A DNA stretch of 64,000 bases from Chitinophagaceae bacterium (GTDB lineage Bacteria; Bacteroidota; Bacteroidia; Chitinophagales; Chitinophagaceae). Location of the stretch: contig SAIW01000007.1 of assembly GCA_004028795.1 (NCBI GenBank), forward strand, positions 62,001 to 126,000, given 5' to 3'. Under the pieces are notes generated by a model. The model was given only the letters and a program-made list of their open reading frames with translations. It was not told where the DNA came from and searched no databases. The translations under genes were made by a program, and so were the position numbers. Positions within the stretch are counted from its first letter, which is position 1, and each line of letters opens with the position of its first letter. Below are positions 25,396-35,425 of this stretch, one piece after another.

Positions 25396-26564
25396 TTTAA
25401 CGATGCGTTTATTTCTTCACTCCAAATAAAATTACTGTAATCTTTAATTTCATTGTACAAAGTATCGCGTTCAACAGGTTGGCGTTTTACCTGCTTAATA
25501 AGCGTAACCAACTGTTCAGTATTCATACTTGGCGTTTGTTCTTCACTGCCTGCCATGCTGTAAATTTTGGTAGTATCATCAATCGTTCCATCCAAATCAT
25601 TCACACCAAAGCTTAAACTTAACTGAGCATTCTGTCTGCCCAACATAGGCCAATAGGCTTTTAAATGAGGGAAATTATCCATATATAAACGGGCAATGGA
25701 ATACAATCTCATATCTTCTGCAACAGAGCTTTCTGCAACATGGCTCATATCATTGTCTTTGTTTCTGAACTTCAAAGGAATAAATGTATTAAAGCCACCT
25801 GTTTCATCCTGCAATTGCCTCAATCTTTCCATATGGTCAACTCTGTGACGGTATTTTTCAATATGCCCAAATAACATAGTTGCATTGCTATGCATACCTG
25901 CTTTATGAGCTGCTTTATGAATGTTTAACCAACCATCTGCATCAACCTTATCTTCACAAATCTGTTGGCGGATTTCAGGATGAAATATTTCAGCACCACC
26001 GCCCGGTAATGATTGTAAGCCCGCATCTTTTAAAATTTTCATGCCTTCATCAACACTAACTTTTGCTTTGCGGAACATATAATCTAACTCAACAGCGGTA
26101 AAACCTTTTAAATGTAAATCAGGTCTGTGTGCATGAATAGCTTTTAATAAATCCACAAAAAAATACAAGTTCATTTTCGGGTGAACGCCACCAACAATAT
26201 GTACTTCTGTAACCGGTTGGCCATCATATTTTTTTACAATGTTCAACATGTCATCAATACTTAATTCCCAACCTTCTTCTTTATGAGCATATAAACGTGA
26301 GTATGAGCAAAACTTACAATCAAACACACAAACGTTGGTAGGTTCAATATGAAAGTTTCTGTTGAAATAAGTTTTATTACCATGCTTTTGTTCACGAACA
26401 AAATTGGCTAATGCACCAACAAACGGGAGAGAAGCTTTCTCAAAAAGATAAACGCCATCATCAAAGCTGATGCGTTGATGGTTGATTACTTTTTCGCCTA
26501 TTAACTGAAGTTCTTTATCTGAAGTATTTGAAATGATAGATTGCACCTGAGCTGTTCCTTGCAT
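25392..26564 (-). CDS. mqnE: Aminodeoxyfutalosine synthase (radical SAM)
   Basis: 390 aa from the ATG at 26564. Radical SAM enzyme of the futalosine route to menaquinone. CVFDCKFCS (CX3CX2C) binds the [4Fe-4S] cluster; VTEVHIVGGVHPKMN, QSLPGGGAEIF and MLFGHIE are the conserved MqnE/MqnC-type blocks, and GWELSIDDML favours MqnE. An upstream in-frame ATG at 26627 is rejected because a -7 box (TATCTTTG, complement of 26583-26590) lies between, putting transcription start just before 26564. MqnC is the main alternative. Confidence 0.85.
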   Translation of the reverse strand: MQGTAQVQSIISNTSDKELQLIGEKVINHQRISFDDGVYLFEKASLPFVGALANFVREQKHGNKTYFNRNFHIEPTNVCVFDCKFCSYSRLYAHKEEGWELSIDDMLNIVKKYDGQPVTEVHIVGGVHPKMNLYFFVDLLKAIHAHRPDLHLKGFTAVELDYMFRKAKVSVDEGMKILKDAGLQSLPGGGAEIFHPEIRQQICEDKVDADGWLNIHKAAHKAGMHSNATMLFGHIEKYRHRVDHMERLRQLQDETGGFNTFIPLKFRNKDNDMSHVAESSVAEDMRLYSIARLYMDNFPHLKAYWPMLGRQNAQLSLSFGVNDLDGTIDDTTKIYSMAGSEEQTPSMNTEQLVTLIKQVKRQPVERDTLYNEIKDYSNFIWSEEINASLN

Positions 26565-26582
26565 ATTCAACAAATTTGAATG

Positions 26583-26590
26583 CAAAGATA
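26583..26590 (-). promoter_or_regulatory. mqnE -7 promoter box
   Basis: TATCTTTG on the minus strand fits TAnnTTTG and lies about 19 bp before the chosen ATG. It decides the start codon, because the longer reading frame begins upstream of the promoter. Confidence 0.5.
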
Positions 26591-26672
26591 AGTTGCGTAC
26601 AAAGATTTGCTGAATGATATTCCTCAATTAATAAAGAAACAGGTATCATTTATTACCGAACAGGTAAATGGC

Positions 26673-27926
26673 TTAATGACTTACCGTTGCTACTTCTCTC
26701 GGGTTATGTTTGTGTTTAAACATAAATGCAAACAAAATGGCAATTACTAAAGCATACCCTGCAAATGAAAGCCATATACCTTGCCAACTTCTTTCGCCAT
26801 CATGTGTAAAGAATCTGTCTATCACAATACCACTTACCAATCCGCCGAAAAATGCACCAAAGCCATTCGTCATCATCATAAATAAACCCTGTGCACTTGA
26901 ACGAATAGATGAATCAGTATTTGTTTCAACAAATAAAGAACCGGAGATATTAAAAAAGTCGAATGCCATTCCATAAACAATGCATGATAAAATTATCATC
27001 CATAAACCTTCTGCGGGGTTGCCGTAAGCAAATAAGCCAAAGCGTAAAACCCAAGCCAGCATTGAAATAAGCATCACATTTTTTATTCCGAATCTTTTTA
27101 AGAAAAAAGGAATTGCGAGAATAAACAATGTCTCACTCATTTGAGAAATAGACATAATGATGGTTGAATACTTAACCATGAATGAATTTGTATAAAGCGG
27201 ATTCTTTGCAAACTCAGAAAGAAATACGTCGCCATACATATTGGTTAATTGTAATGCTGCACCCAAGAACATTGAGAAAATAAAAAACAAAGCCATTTTA
27301 TAAGTACCGAATAATTTAAAAGCATTTAACCCTAATTTTTCTGCTGTTGTAGCATTAGCTGAAATTAATTTTTGAGGAGGGCATTTAGGTAAGGTGAATG
27401 AATAAATACCTAATACTATGGCAGATGCTGCGGCAATATAAAACATGTTTGCAGAAGCCTTATTGCCTGATAAATTTGTTAACCACATAGCTGCAATAAA
27501 ACCAATTGTACCCCAAACTCTAATTGGCGGAAACACTTTTACAACATCGTAATTATTGCTTTTTAAAATAGAATAAGCAACAGAATTTGATAGTGCAATA
27601 GTGGGCATGTAGCAAAGCATAGCTGCAAAAACCGTCCAGTAAAATGCGGTAGGGTTTTCAGCCAGCGGAAGATAAAATAATGCAAGTCCGCCAAGAATAT
27701 GTAAAATACCATATAACCGTTCTGCATTCATAAACTTGTCTGCAATGATGCCAACAATTGCAGGCATAATGATAGAGGACATACCAAGCGTAGAAAAGAC
27801 TTCACCGAAAGTAGCTCCGCTCCATTGTTTCGTTCCGAACCAGTAATTTCCTACTGTTATTAGCCATGCACCCCAAACAAAAAATTGAAGAAAACTCATC
27901 AGCGTAAGGCGAAACTTAATACCCAT
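26673..27926 (-). CDS. Nucleoside:H+ symporter-type MFS permease
   Basis: 417 aa from the ATG at 27926 (MGIKFRLTLMSFLQFFVWGA). Twelve hydrophobic helices in the MFS pattern. FFVWGAWLITVGNYW and VFPPIRVWGTIGFIAAMW match the NupG/XapB nucleoside-symporter group, including the conserved RVWGTIGFI block. Takes up nucleosides with protons at the inner membrane. The in-frame ATG at 27977 adds 17 residues and is less likely. No nucleoside catabolic gene is adjacent. Confidence 0.82.
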   Translation of the reverse strand: MGIKFRLTLMSFLQFFVWGAWLITVGNYWFGTKQWSGATFGEVFSTLGMSSIIMPAIVGIIADKFMNAERLYGILHILGGLALFYLPLAENPTAFYWTVFAAMLCYMPTIALSNSVAYSILKSNNYDVVKVFPPIRVWGTIGFIAAMWLTNLSGNKASANMFYIAAASAIVLGIYSFTLPKCPPQKLISANATTAEKLGLNAFKLFGTYKMALFFIFSMFLGAALQLTNMYGDVFLSEFAKNPLYTNSFMVKYSTIIMSISQMSETLFILAIPFFLKRFGIKNVMLISMLAWVLRFGLFAYGNPAEGLWMIILSCIVYGMAFDFFNISGSLFVETNTDSSIRSSAQGLFMMMTNGFGAFFGGLVSGIVIDRFFTHDGERSWQGIWLSFAGYALVIAILFAFMFKHKHNPREVATVSH

Positions 27927-28015
27927 ATAGCAGTTGTTTAGTAAAGCTATGAAGTTAACAAAATGTTTCTCAAACAATCAAAACATTAGTTGAAAGATTC
28001 AAATAGCTTTTACAC

Positions 28016-29242
28016 TTAGTTAATTTCTAACTCTGGGATATAAGTAACTAATTGGCAACCCCACTCTTTAGTAAAGCTTAACTTCTCAATAATCTCATTT
28101 TTAAAATTCCATGGAAGAATAACAATAATATCCGGCTTATTATTTTTAAGATAGTCGCGGGATACAACAGGAATATGGCTTTGCGGTAAAAACTTATTTT
28201 GTTTATAAGGTGTATCATCAATAACGCATTCAATAGTATCACTTTTTATTCCGCAGTAATTTAAAAAAGTGTTGCCTTTAGCAGCAGCACCAAAAGCAAT
28301 AATCTTTTTGCCTTTTTGTTTTTCTGCTAAAATGTAAAGCAGGAATTTATTTTTTATATCAACCGCTTTTTCATGAAAGCCTTTATAGAAATCTATTTTG
28401 TTTACACCTGCTTTTAATTCTTCATTTAATAAGGTTGTAACAGTATTTTCAACAACCTGCTTTTCATTTTCTTTATGTTTAATGTAAACACGTAAAGAAC
28501 CACCATGAGTTTCTAACTGTTCAACATCAAATACTTCAAAACCATGAAACTTAAATAGATTACAAATAAAGTAGAAAGAAAAATAAGAGAAGTGTTCATG
28601 GTAAATGGTATCAAACTCTTTCTTCTCAATTAATTTCATAAAGTGCGGAAACTCAAAAGTCATAATACCGGTTGGTTTTAATAATACTTTTAAACCTCTT
28701 ACAAAATCATTCAAACCCGGTACATGGGCCAACACATTATTCCCTAAAATCAAATCACTTTGTCTGCCTTCTTTTTTTAAACGAACAGCTAAATCTTCTC
28801 CGAAAAAATCAATTACATTTTCAATGCCTTTAGCAATAGATAATTGTGCTGTACTATTAGTTGGTTCTATTCCTAAACAGGGAATATTTCTTTCTTTAAA
28901 ATATTGTAGTAAATAGCCATCGTTACTGGCAATTTCTGTAACTAAAGATCGTTCATTTAAATTAAAACGCTCTGTAACCTTTGCTACATAAGCTTTTGCA
29001 TGCTTTAACCAGCCTTCACTTACAGAAGAAAAATAAACATAATCTTCGGTAAAAATTTCATTGCTTTTTTGAAATTCATCAACCTGTACCAAAAAACAAT
29101 TATCGCAAACCAATACTTTTAAAGGATAAGTAACTTCAGCTTTGTTTAAATCATCTGCTTTTAAAAAAGCATTAGAAACAGCCGTATGCCCTAAGTCTAT
29201 TAAAGTAGTATCAATTGTTTTACTGCAAAACCTGCAACGCAT
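28016..29242 (-). CDS. SAM-dependent C-methyltransferase with zinc-binding N-terminus
   Basis: 408 aa from the ATG at 29242 (MRCRFCSKTIDTTLIDLG). Three parts: an N-terminal cysteine region (CRFC and CDNC) as in Methyltransf_13; a Rossmann methyltransferase core with VTEIASNDGYLLQYFKE and DLILGNNVLAHVPGL; and a C-terminal Methyltransf_14-type domain with IIAFGAAAKGNTFLNY. This is the architecture of TDP-sugar C-methyltransferases such as TylCIII. Likely acts in surface-polysaccharide sugar synthesis; the divergent neighbour is a glycosyltransferase. The in-frame ATG at 29311 adds an unconserved 23-residue leader. Confidence 0.87.
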   Translation of the reverse strand: MRCRFCSKTIDTTLIDLGHTAVSNAFLKADDLNKAEVTYPLKVLVCDNCFLVQVDEFQKSNEIFTEDYVYFSSVSEGWLKHAKAYVAKVTERFNLNERSLVTEIASNDGYLLQYFKERNIPCLGIEPTNSTAQLSIAKGIENVIDFFGEDLAVRLKKEGRQSDLILGNNVLAHVPGLNDFVRGLKVLLKPTGIMTFEFPHFMKLIEKKEFDTIYHEHFSYFSFYFICNLFKFHGFEVFDVEQLETHGGSLRVYIKHKENEKQVVENTVTTLLNEELKAGVNKIDFYKGFHEKAVDIKNKFLLYILAEKQKGKKIIAFGAAAKGNTFLNYCGIKSDTIECVIDDTPYKQNKFLPQSHIPVVSRDYLKNNKPDIIVILPWNFKNEIIEKLSFTKEWGCQLVTYIPELEIN

Positions 29243-29332
29243 AATATTAGTTTTTAGCCATCTGAAAAAAGCTAAGATAGAAGCTAAAAGCCAATCGGCA
29301 TCAATCTGCAAAATTTATCTCATTTTTGAGCC

Positions 29333-30220
29333 ATGATTGAAAACATTCAGTTTATAAATAGAATAAAAGAAGATAACCTGCAGTTCTCAGTATTAATACC
29401 TTCCTGGAATAATTTACCTTATTTAATCAATGCAGTTGAAAGTATTCGCCAACATTCATTTTACAAACATCAAATCATAGTTCATATTAATGAAGGGAAA
29501 GATGGTTCTTTAGATTGGGTAAAACAACAACCTGATGTTGATTATACGTACAGCAACAATAATATCGGATTGTGTTATGCTTTAAATGCATCCCGCCAAT
29601 TGGTTAAAACAGCGTATATGGTTTATTTGAATGACGATATGTATGTGTTACCGGATTGGGATAAGTATTTAATGGATGCCATAAAAGAAATAGGCCATAA
29701 CATGTTTTTCTTAAACGGAACAGGTATTGAACCTTATGCAGGTAACCCTTGCATTATTCATAAAGATTACGGTACAGATATTCAATCTTTCAACAAAGAA
29801 TTATTGCTTAAAGAATATGCTTCTCTTGAAAAAGAAGATTGGCAGGCAGGCAGTTGGAGCCCGAGTGTAATGCATGTAAGCCTTTGGGATTTAATCGGCG
29901 GATACAGTGTAGAATTTTCTCCTGCTCATTATTCAGATCCTGATGTTGCTATGAAGTTATGGCATGCAGGTGTTCGCATTTTTAAAGGTGTTGCCAAAAG
30001 CAGAGTATATCATTTCGGTTCAAAATCTACCGGAAGATTTAAAAAGCATAAAGCTTATTACAGATACATTTTAAAATGGGGAATGACAGCAGGTACATTC
30101 ACCAAACATTATTTAAGAATGGGGCAACCATACGGCGGGCTTTTACCCGAGCCTGTTATATCTACTTCAATGAAAATGAAAAACCTTTTAAAAAGAGTAG
30201 TGGCTGTGTTCAAAGCATAA
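29333..30220 (+). CDS. Family 2 glycosyltransferase
   Basis: 295 aa. GT-A fold: FSVLIPSWNNLPYLINAVES at residues ~18-37 and YLNDDMYVLPDWD, with the DxD-type metal/nucleotide-sugar motif, near 104-116. Transfers a sugar onto a glycan or lipid acceptor; the acceptor is unknown. Divergent from the sugar C-methyltransferase gene, suggesting a shared role in cell-surface glycan synthesis. A strong terminator follows. Confidence 0.87.
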   Translation: MIENIQFINRIKEDNLQFSVLIPSWNNLPYLINAVESIRQHSFYKHQIIVHINEGKDGSLDWVKQQPDVDYTYSNNNIGLCYALNASRQLVKTAYMVYLNDDMYVLPDWDKYLMDAIKEIGHNMFFLNGTGIEPYAGNPCIIHKDYGTDIQSFNKELLLKEYASLEKEDWQAGSWSPSVMHVSLWDLIGGYSVEFSPAHYSDPDVAMKLWHAGVRIFKGVAKSRVYHFGSKSTGRFKKHKAYYRYILKWGMTAGTFTKHYLRMGQPYGGLLPEPVISTSMKMKNLLKRVVAVFKA

Positions 30221-30255
30221 AAAAGTTCCGACTAAAACTTAGCAGGAACTTTTTT
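30219..30255. terminator. Bidirectional terminator between glycosyltransferase and trxA
   Basis: AAAAAGTTCC pairs with GGAACTTTTTT around a 15-nt loop, placed between convergent genes. Confidence 0.75.
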
Positions 30256-30275
30256 AACAAAGGGTATCAATTCAA

Positions 30276-30593
30276 TTATAAGTGTGCCTGAATTTTTTTG
30301 TCTAACACATTCTTAGGTACTGCACCAATTTGTTTATCAACTATTTTACCATCTTTAATAAATAAGATAGCGGGAATAGAAGTAATACCGTAATTCGTAC
30401 TTACGCTGGGGTTATTGTCAACATTTACTTTACCAACGTTTACTTTACCTGCATATTCTTTACTTAATTCTTCAATAACAGGGCCTATTGCACGGCATGG
30501 TCCGCACCACTCAGCCCAAAAATCAACCACAGTAAGTTTGTCGCTTTTTAAAACACTTGTTTCAAAATTTGCGTCTGTAAATTCTAAAGCCAT
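30276..30593 (-). CDS. trxA: Thioredoxin
   Basis: 105 aa, full single-domain thioredoxin. The active site WAEWCGPCRAIGP lies near residues 26-38 and the cis-proline in TSIPAIL near 75. Reduces protein disulfides and would supply electrons to the APS reductase encoded upstream in the window. The start MALEFTDANFETSVL is canonical. A five-copy intergenic repeat lies about 60 bp upstream. Confidence 0.96.
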   Translation of the reverse strand: MALEFTDANFETSVLKSDKLTVVDFWAEWCGPCRAIGPVIEELSKEYAGKVNVGKVNVDNNPSVSTNYGITSIPAILFIKDGKIVDKQIGAVPKNVLDKKIQAHL

Positions 30594-30650
30594 TTTTTAT
30601 TATTTAATTTTTATTATTAATTGTGTACTTAGCAATTAATTATTAATTAA

Positions 30651-30676
30651 GCTTCTGTTGCGTCGCACACTTGTAC
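30651..30676 (-). repeat. GTACAAGTGTGCGACGCAAC repeat, copy upstream of trxA
   Basis: On the minus strand the core GTACAAGTGTGCGACGCAAC is followed by AGAAGC, matching the copies at 46646 and 52923. A flanking inverted repeat TATGCAGC (30688-30695) / GCTGCATA (30773-30780) lies next to it. The surrounding 258-bp gap between trxA and the DUF2807 gene has no other gene. Confidence 0.7.
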
Positions 30677-30881
30677 TTTCTGTTCACTATGCAGCCAATA
30701 ATAATACCAAATGTAAAACGCATAGTGCTTTAGTACATAATTGACTTTTCCACTATTGTGCTTAATGACGAAGCTGCATATAAAACCTGACAGTGAGGCG
30801 GTATTTTTAGTTTATCGCGTCTACACATACATTTTCAATCAGCACTAAAAAATGCGTATTTTGCAACAAACAAGCCATCAC

Positions 30882-31607
30882 ATGAAAAAGCTACTAACAC
30901 TAACAGTTATTCTTACTGCATTTTTCGCTTCCTGTCAGTTTATAGGCAAACCTATAAAAGGCAATGGAAACCCTCGTACCGAAAGCAGGAATATTTCTTC
31001 TGCACAAAAAATTAAGTTGGCAGGCAGTTACGATGTAGAGCTTTCTCAAGGCAGTAGTACTTCATTAAAAATTGAGGCAGACGATAATCTTTTACCCTAT
31101 ATCGAAACTTATAATGAAGATGGCTGGTTGGTTATTAAAACCAAAGAGGGCTATCATTTATCAACAGCCAATCAAATAAAAGTTACTGTTTCAACAGATA
31201 AGTTAGAAGCTGTTAAGTTAGCAGGCAGTGGCAATGTTATTGGTAAAACCAAATTTACAGGTGGCGATTATTTAGAAGTAGGTATTGCAGGTAGTGGTAA
31301 TGCAAGCTTAGAGGTAAATGCACCAAAAGTAAAAAGCAGTATTGCAGGTAACGGCGATATCATTATTAGTGGTGAAACAAAAACTCAGGAGGCAGAGATT
31401 GCAGGTAATGGTAATTATAGGGCTGAAAACCTAAAATCTGAAAATGCAGAAGTGCATATTGCGGGTAGCGGGTATGCAAAAGTTGATGCAGCCAATAAAT
31501 TAGAAATACATATTGCAGGCAGTGGGGATGTATTTTATAAAGGCAACCCAACAATTGACCAGCATATTGCAGGCAGTGGAAATATTAAGAGGATTACTGA
31601 AAATTAA
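30882..31607 (+). CDS. Head GIN domain (DUF2807) lipoprotein
   Basis: 241 aa from the ATG at 30882, giving MKKLLTLTVILTAFFASCQF with a lipobox (FASC), so probably a lipoprotein. The rest is a putative auto-transporter adhesin head GIN domain, a right-handed beta-helix-like repeat in which AGSG or AGNG recurs about seven times (for example KLAGSYDVELSQG and VGIAGSGNAS). Role in the cell envelope is unknown; the family is very common in Bacteroidota. Convergent with the M14 peptidase gene, 9 bp apart. Confidence 0.85.
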   Translation: MKKLLTLTVILTAFFASCQFIGKPIKGNGNPRTESRNISSAQKIKLAGSYDVELSQGSSTSLKIEADDNLLPYIETYNEDGWLVIKTKEGYHLSTANQIKVTVSTDKLEAVKLAGSGNVIGKTKFTGGDYLEVGIAGSGNASLEVNAPKVKSSIAGNGDIIISGETKTQEAEIAGNGNYRAENLKSENAEVHIAGSGYAKVDAANKLEIHIAGSGDVFYKGNPTIDQHIAGSGNIKRITEN

Positions 31608-31616
31608 ATTCTATTT

Positions 31617-33338
31617 TTAATTCAATCTATACACCGGGTATCTTAAATGTGCAGGTTCATAGTAAGGCGAGTTCTTATAAATAAAGTCTAACTGTGCATT
31701 AGCATTGTTGGCAAAGCTGGTATCAGCTTTCTTTTTAGCTTCCAGCTTCTCTTTTAATTCGGGGTGTTGTTGTAAATAAACACCCGCAACATCTTCCCAA
31801 CGGTAGTTGCTGTAACCTTCTTTTTGTTGTAACACTGCATCAAAAAAGTTCCATACAAAATAACTGTCGTAAGCTTCCAGTTCTAAAGTTTCAACTAAAA
31901 ATCTATCAGCATTTTGCCCTGTATAAATAATATAATCCCCTTTTAAAAATTTTATTTTTTGTTGGTTAGTGCTAACGGCTACATCGCTGTGTGTATAATG
32001 TTTTTCGTAAGCTCTTTGGCTTGTTTTATAATTATCAATATGATAAGCTGTGACTTCAATTACAGAATCATTTTTCAGTTGTTGCAGATGCACATTATTC
32101 AATTTCAATAAGTCAATTACAGCCCACCAACCCTGCGGAATAATGTATGCTTTAGGTTTAGTAACTACCTTAGTTCCAATAAAGTAATTATAAAATTTTA
32201 CAGGCTTGGTAAACGGTTTATTATGGTCGTAAAACAGCCTGTTCATGCCGGTAACATCACTTATTTTTTTACCTGTTTCATAACCCATAAAATTTATGGT
32301 ATCAATTTTTGAGCTGTCAACTTTCCATTGTACCGCAAAACTTGTTTGTTGTTTTACCGCATTGATACTTTCTTTTCTTTTTTGTTTAATAGTGGTTGCC
32401 TGTTTACTTCCTTCTTCAATAACAGATTGCATAAAAGCATAAGTACTTTTAACCCTGTCTGCAAAAGGTTTCAGCATATGTGTTTCGGGTACAAATGCAA
32501 TAGTTTGAAATAAAGCAGCATAGCCACTGCTGTACCTCGGAGCATCGTAAAAAGCATCCCAACCTTTATCAGGGTTACCCATTTCAAAATTTACATAAGG
32601 GCACATCATCCATTTCTTTTGTTGCATGCTTTTATATAAAGAAGGCTCAAAAACATCATGTAAATATTTGCCTACTTCGCCACCTAATTTATTATGCTGA
32701 GTGGTAAGCATTGTCATAGTATGTTGATAATCTGCACCATCACTAACATGATTATCTATAAAAATATCGGGATTCAGCCAATGAAAAATTGTAGTAAAAG
32801 CTTTGGCATTTTTACTATCGCATTTAATAAAATCTCTGTTTAAATCTAAATTCTGGGCATTGCCTCTGAAACCATACGCTTCAGGCCCGTTTTGATTTAC
32901 ACGCGAAAAAGCTGTTCTGTTTAAACTGCCACCGATGTTATAAACAGGAATTATTGCCAATACAATATTATAAGGAAGTGCAATCTTTTTTGTAGCAATA
33001 TCTCTAATCAATAACATGCTGGCATCAATACCATCGGGCTCTCCGGGGTGAATGCCGTTATTTACCAACACTACTAATTTCTGTTGCCATTGCTGCGGAT
33101 TAAAGCTTTTATCACTGCTTACTAAAACCAGTTCTAACGGATAGCCGGCATCTGTTAATCCAAAATTTTTTATAGTAATTATGCTGTTAACAGCGGCTAA
33201 TTTTTTGTAAAAGGCAATGCATTCAAAATAAGTAGCAGACTGCTTTCCATCAGACTTTTCGAATACAGTTTGAAAAGATTGTGCATTTATATTCAGCGAT
33301 ACAAAAACAATAAAAAATAAAGTAGTAAATTTTTTCAT
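31617..33338 (-). CDS. M14-family zinc carboxypeptidase
   Basis: 573 aa with a signal peptide (ends near NINAQ). NNGIHPGEPDGIDASMLL supplies the HxxE zinc ligands near residue 93, DLNRDFIK is the substrate arginine region, and FIDNHVSDGADYQHTMTM contains the third zinc ligand histidine. The C-terminal half (~300-573) is beyond the classic M14 core. Secreted or periplasmic peptidase that removes C-terminal residues from peptides. It starts just upstream of, and divergent from, a two-component system. Confidence 0.87.
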   Translation of the reverse strand: MKKFTTLFFIVFVSLNINAQSFQTVFEKSDGKQSATYFECIAFYKKLAAVNSIITIKNFGLTDAGYPLELVLVSSDKSFNPQQWQQKLVVLVNNGIHPGEPDGIDASMLLIRDIATKKIALPYNIVLAIIPVYNIGGSLNRTAFSRVNQNGPEAYGFRGNAQNLDLNRDFIKCDSKNAKAFTTIFHWLNPDIFIDNHVSDGADYQHTMTMLTTQHNKLGGEVGKYLHDVFEPSLYKSMQQKKWMMCPYVNFEMGNPDKGWDAFYDAPRYSSGYAALFQTIAFVPETHMLKPFADRVKSTYAFMQSVIEEGSKQATTIKQKRKESINAVKQQTSFAVQWKVDSSKIDTINFMGYETGKKISDVTGMNRLFYDHNKPFTKPVKFYNYFIGTKVVTKPKAYIIPQGWWAVIDLLKLNNVHLQQLKNDSVIEVTAYHIDNYKTSQRAYEKHYTHSDVAVSTNQQKIKFLKGDYIIYTGQNADRFLVETLELEAYDSYFVWNFFDAVLQQKEGYSNYRWEDVAGVYLQQHPELKEKLEAKKKADTSFANNANAQLDFIYKNSPYYEPAHLRYPVYRLN

Positions 33339-33369
33339 TAATATTGATATTGATAAGGCAATATAACAA

Positions 33370-34047
33370 ATGGAAAATCAATTCAGAATTTTATTGGCGG
33401 AAGATGAAATTAAACTGGCAACGGTTATTAAAGACGAGCTTGAATTTGTTGGTTATACCGTTGATGCAGTTGGTGATGGCTTAAAAGCATTGGAGCTTTT
33501 TACAAAGCACAATTATTCTTTAGCCTTATTAGATATTAATTTACCGGGCAAAAGCGGAATGGAGTTATGTAAAATTCTCAGAAATGAAGATGCTAATATT
33601 TCTCTGATAATGCTAACAGCCTTAGGTGAAATACAAGACAAAGTTGATGCTTTTAAATTAGGTGCAGATGATTATATAGTTAAGCCTTTTCATTTTGATG
33701 AATTGATGGCGAGAATTAAAGCTGCTTTGAAAAGGACTTCTTTAAGTGATGATAATATCTTGAATATTCATGATTTATCAATCAACTTTAAAACAAAAAC
33801 AGTTGAACGTAGCGGAATAACCATTCCATTAACTGCAAAAGAATTTTCGTTATTGGCATTGCTGGCAAAAAATCAGGGCAAAGTAATTTCAAAGCAGGAA
33901 ATTATGGGTAAAGTATGGGATTTGAATTTTGACACCGGTACCAACACTATTGAAGTATACATTAGCTTTCTCCGCAACAAAATTGATAAACCTTTCGATG
34001 AAAAATTAATACAAACGAAAGCGGGTTTCGGTTATTTCATTAAATAA
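33370..34047 (+). CDS. OmpR-family response regulator
   Basis: 225 aa. Receiver domain with acidic pocket LLAEDE, phosphoacceptor aspartate in LALLDINLPG (~residue 54) and the KPF lysine; C-terminal winged helix (TAKEFSLLALLAKNQGKVIS; TIEVYISFLRNKID). Activated by the histidine kinase encoded 5 bp downstream. The target is unknown; the divergent M14 peptidase gene is a candidate by position. Confidence 0.94.
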   Translation: MENQFRILLAEDEIKLATVIKDELEFVGYTVDAVGDGLKALELFTKHNYSLALLDINLPGKSGMELCKILRNEDANISLIMLTALGEIQDKVDAFKLGADDYIVKPFHFDELMARIKAALKRTSLSDDNILNIHDLSINFKTKTVERSGITIPLTAKEFSLLALLAKNQGKVISKQEIMGKVWDLNFDTGTNTIEVYISFLRNKIDKPFDEKLIQTKAGFGYFIK

Positions 34048-34052
34048 GTTAC

Positions 34053-35423
34053 ATGAATTTTAAATTAAGATTTGCCTTGGTGTTTACTGTTTTTGTAGGC
34101 ATTATTCTTTCTATTTCATGTGTAACTATTTATTTAATCTATGCAAATTACCGGGAAAATGATTTTTATGAACGGGTTAAAATAGAAGGCTCTGAGTTAT
34201 ATGTATTTACCAATCGTTTTCCTGATAAAAGACATGCAGTAGCTTTAAAAATAATACAAGGTCTTCGTAATAATACCCTTTATGATGAATGTATTGCCAT
34301 TTTAGATTCGTCAGGAGGCCTTATTGATAAACTGCCTGATACGATGCATTACAGAAATGATAAACCTTTTCTGTCTTTCATAAAAGAAAAAGGTGAATAC
34401 CGTTTTCAGGAAGCCAGCAGGCAGTTTGTTTGTTCTTACATACCCGATACAAAATACTATATTATTTCTTCCGGTGTAGATGTGATTGGATTTATAAAAA
34501 TGGAGAATTTAAAATGGATTTTATTTTTTGTTTTTTTGGGTGCGGTTTCCACAAGTGCAATATTTTCTTTCTTTTTTGTAAAACAGGCTTTTAAGCCGCT
34601 GGCTGAATTAAGTAAACAAATGCAAAAAACAACAGAACTAAACTTAAATGACAGGCTGCCTGAAAAAAAGTCAAAAGATGAATTATATGCAATAACAAAG
34701 TTTTTTAATGAAATGCTCGACAGGTTAAATAATGCTTTTGAAATTCAAAGAAGTTTTGTGCATAATGCTTCGCATGAGTTAAGAACACCTTTAACAACCA
34801 TGCTTTCACAAACAGAAGCAACATTAAATAAAAACATTAATCCTGAAGAGTTTAAACAAATACTCAATTCATTAAAAGAAGAACAACTATCCTTAATTGA
34901 ATTAACCAATTCATTGCTATTATTATCACAGTATGAAAAGCTTGAAGCATTTACTTTTCTTCCGTTGCTAAGAGTTGATGAAGTAATATTTGATGCCATT
35001 GCAACAGCTAAAAAAATATATCCGCCTGCACATATTTCCTTTTCATTCAAAGAATATCCAACCGATGAAAAGCAATTGTTGCTGCCAATAAATGATGCAT
35101 TGTTAAAAGCTGCGTTTACCAACTTAATAAAGAATGCTGTTATCTATTCTTTTAATAAAAGAGTATACATCAACTTTGAAAATACGGGGCGTGAAATACG
35201 TATTAATTTTGAAAACAATGGCAACTTAATTCCTGAAGAAGATATTCAGCATTTAATGCAGCCATTCTTCCGAAGCAGCAATGCAGTTAAGATAAAAGGC
35301 TTTGGTTTAGGCCTGTCAATTGCTAAACGAATAATCAATATGCATAGGGGGGAGCTAACTTATAATCCATCAGAACCCGATGTAAACAGGTTTTGTGTTG
35401 TATTCAACATTAATAAAAAATAA
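34053..35423 (+). CDS. Sensor histidine kinase
   Basis: 456 aa. Two TM helices (~7-27 and ~155-175) enclose a ~125-residue periplasmic sensor; then a HAMP linker, the HisKA H-box HNASHELRTPLTTML (~residue 236), and an HATPase domain with N-box LTNLIKNAVIYS and G-box GFGLGLSIAKRI. Phosphorylates the response regulator encoded immediately upstream. Signal unknown. Confidence 0.93.
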   Translation: MNFKLRFALVFTVFVGIILSISCVTIYLIYANYRENDFYERVKIEGSELYVFTNRFPDKRHAVALKIIQGLRNNTLYDECIAILDSSGGLIDKLPDTMHYRNDKPFLSFIKEKGEYRFQEASRQFVCSYIPDTKYYIISSGVDVIGFIKMENLKWILFFVFLGAVSTSAIFSFFFVKQAFKPLAELSKQMQKTTELNLNDRLPEKKSKDELYAITKFFNEMLDRLNNAFEIQRSFVHNASHELRTPLTTMLSQTEATLNKNINPEEFKQILNSLKEEQLSLIELTNSLLLLSQYEKLEAFTFLPLLRVDEVIFDAIATAKKIYPPAHISFSFKEYPTDEKQLLLPINDALLKAAFTNLIKNAVIYSFNKRVYINFENTGREIRINFENNGNLIPEEDIQHLMQPFFRSSNAVKIKGFGLGLSIAKRIINMHRGELTYNPSEPDVNRFCVVFNINKK

Positions 35424-35425
35424 AA

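Noticed and set aside
31200-31600. Repeated attgcaggcagtgg-like DNA as a mobile repeat
   Set aside because: The repeats follow the AGSG turns of the DUF2807 beta-helix and are in register with the protein, so they are protein-structure repeats.
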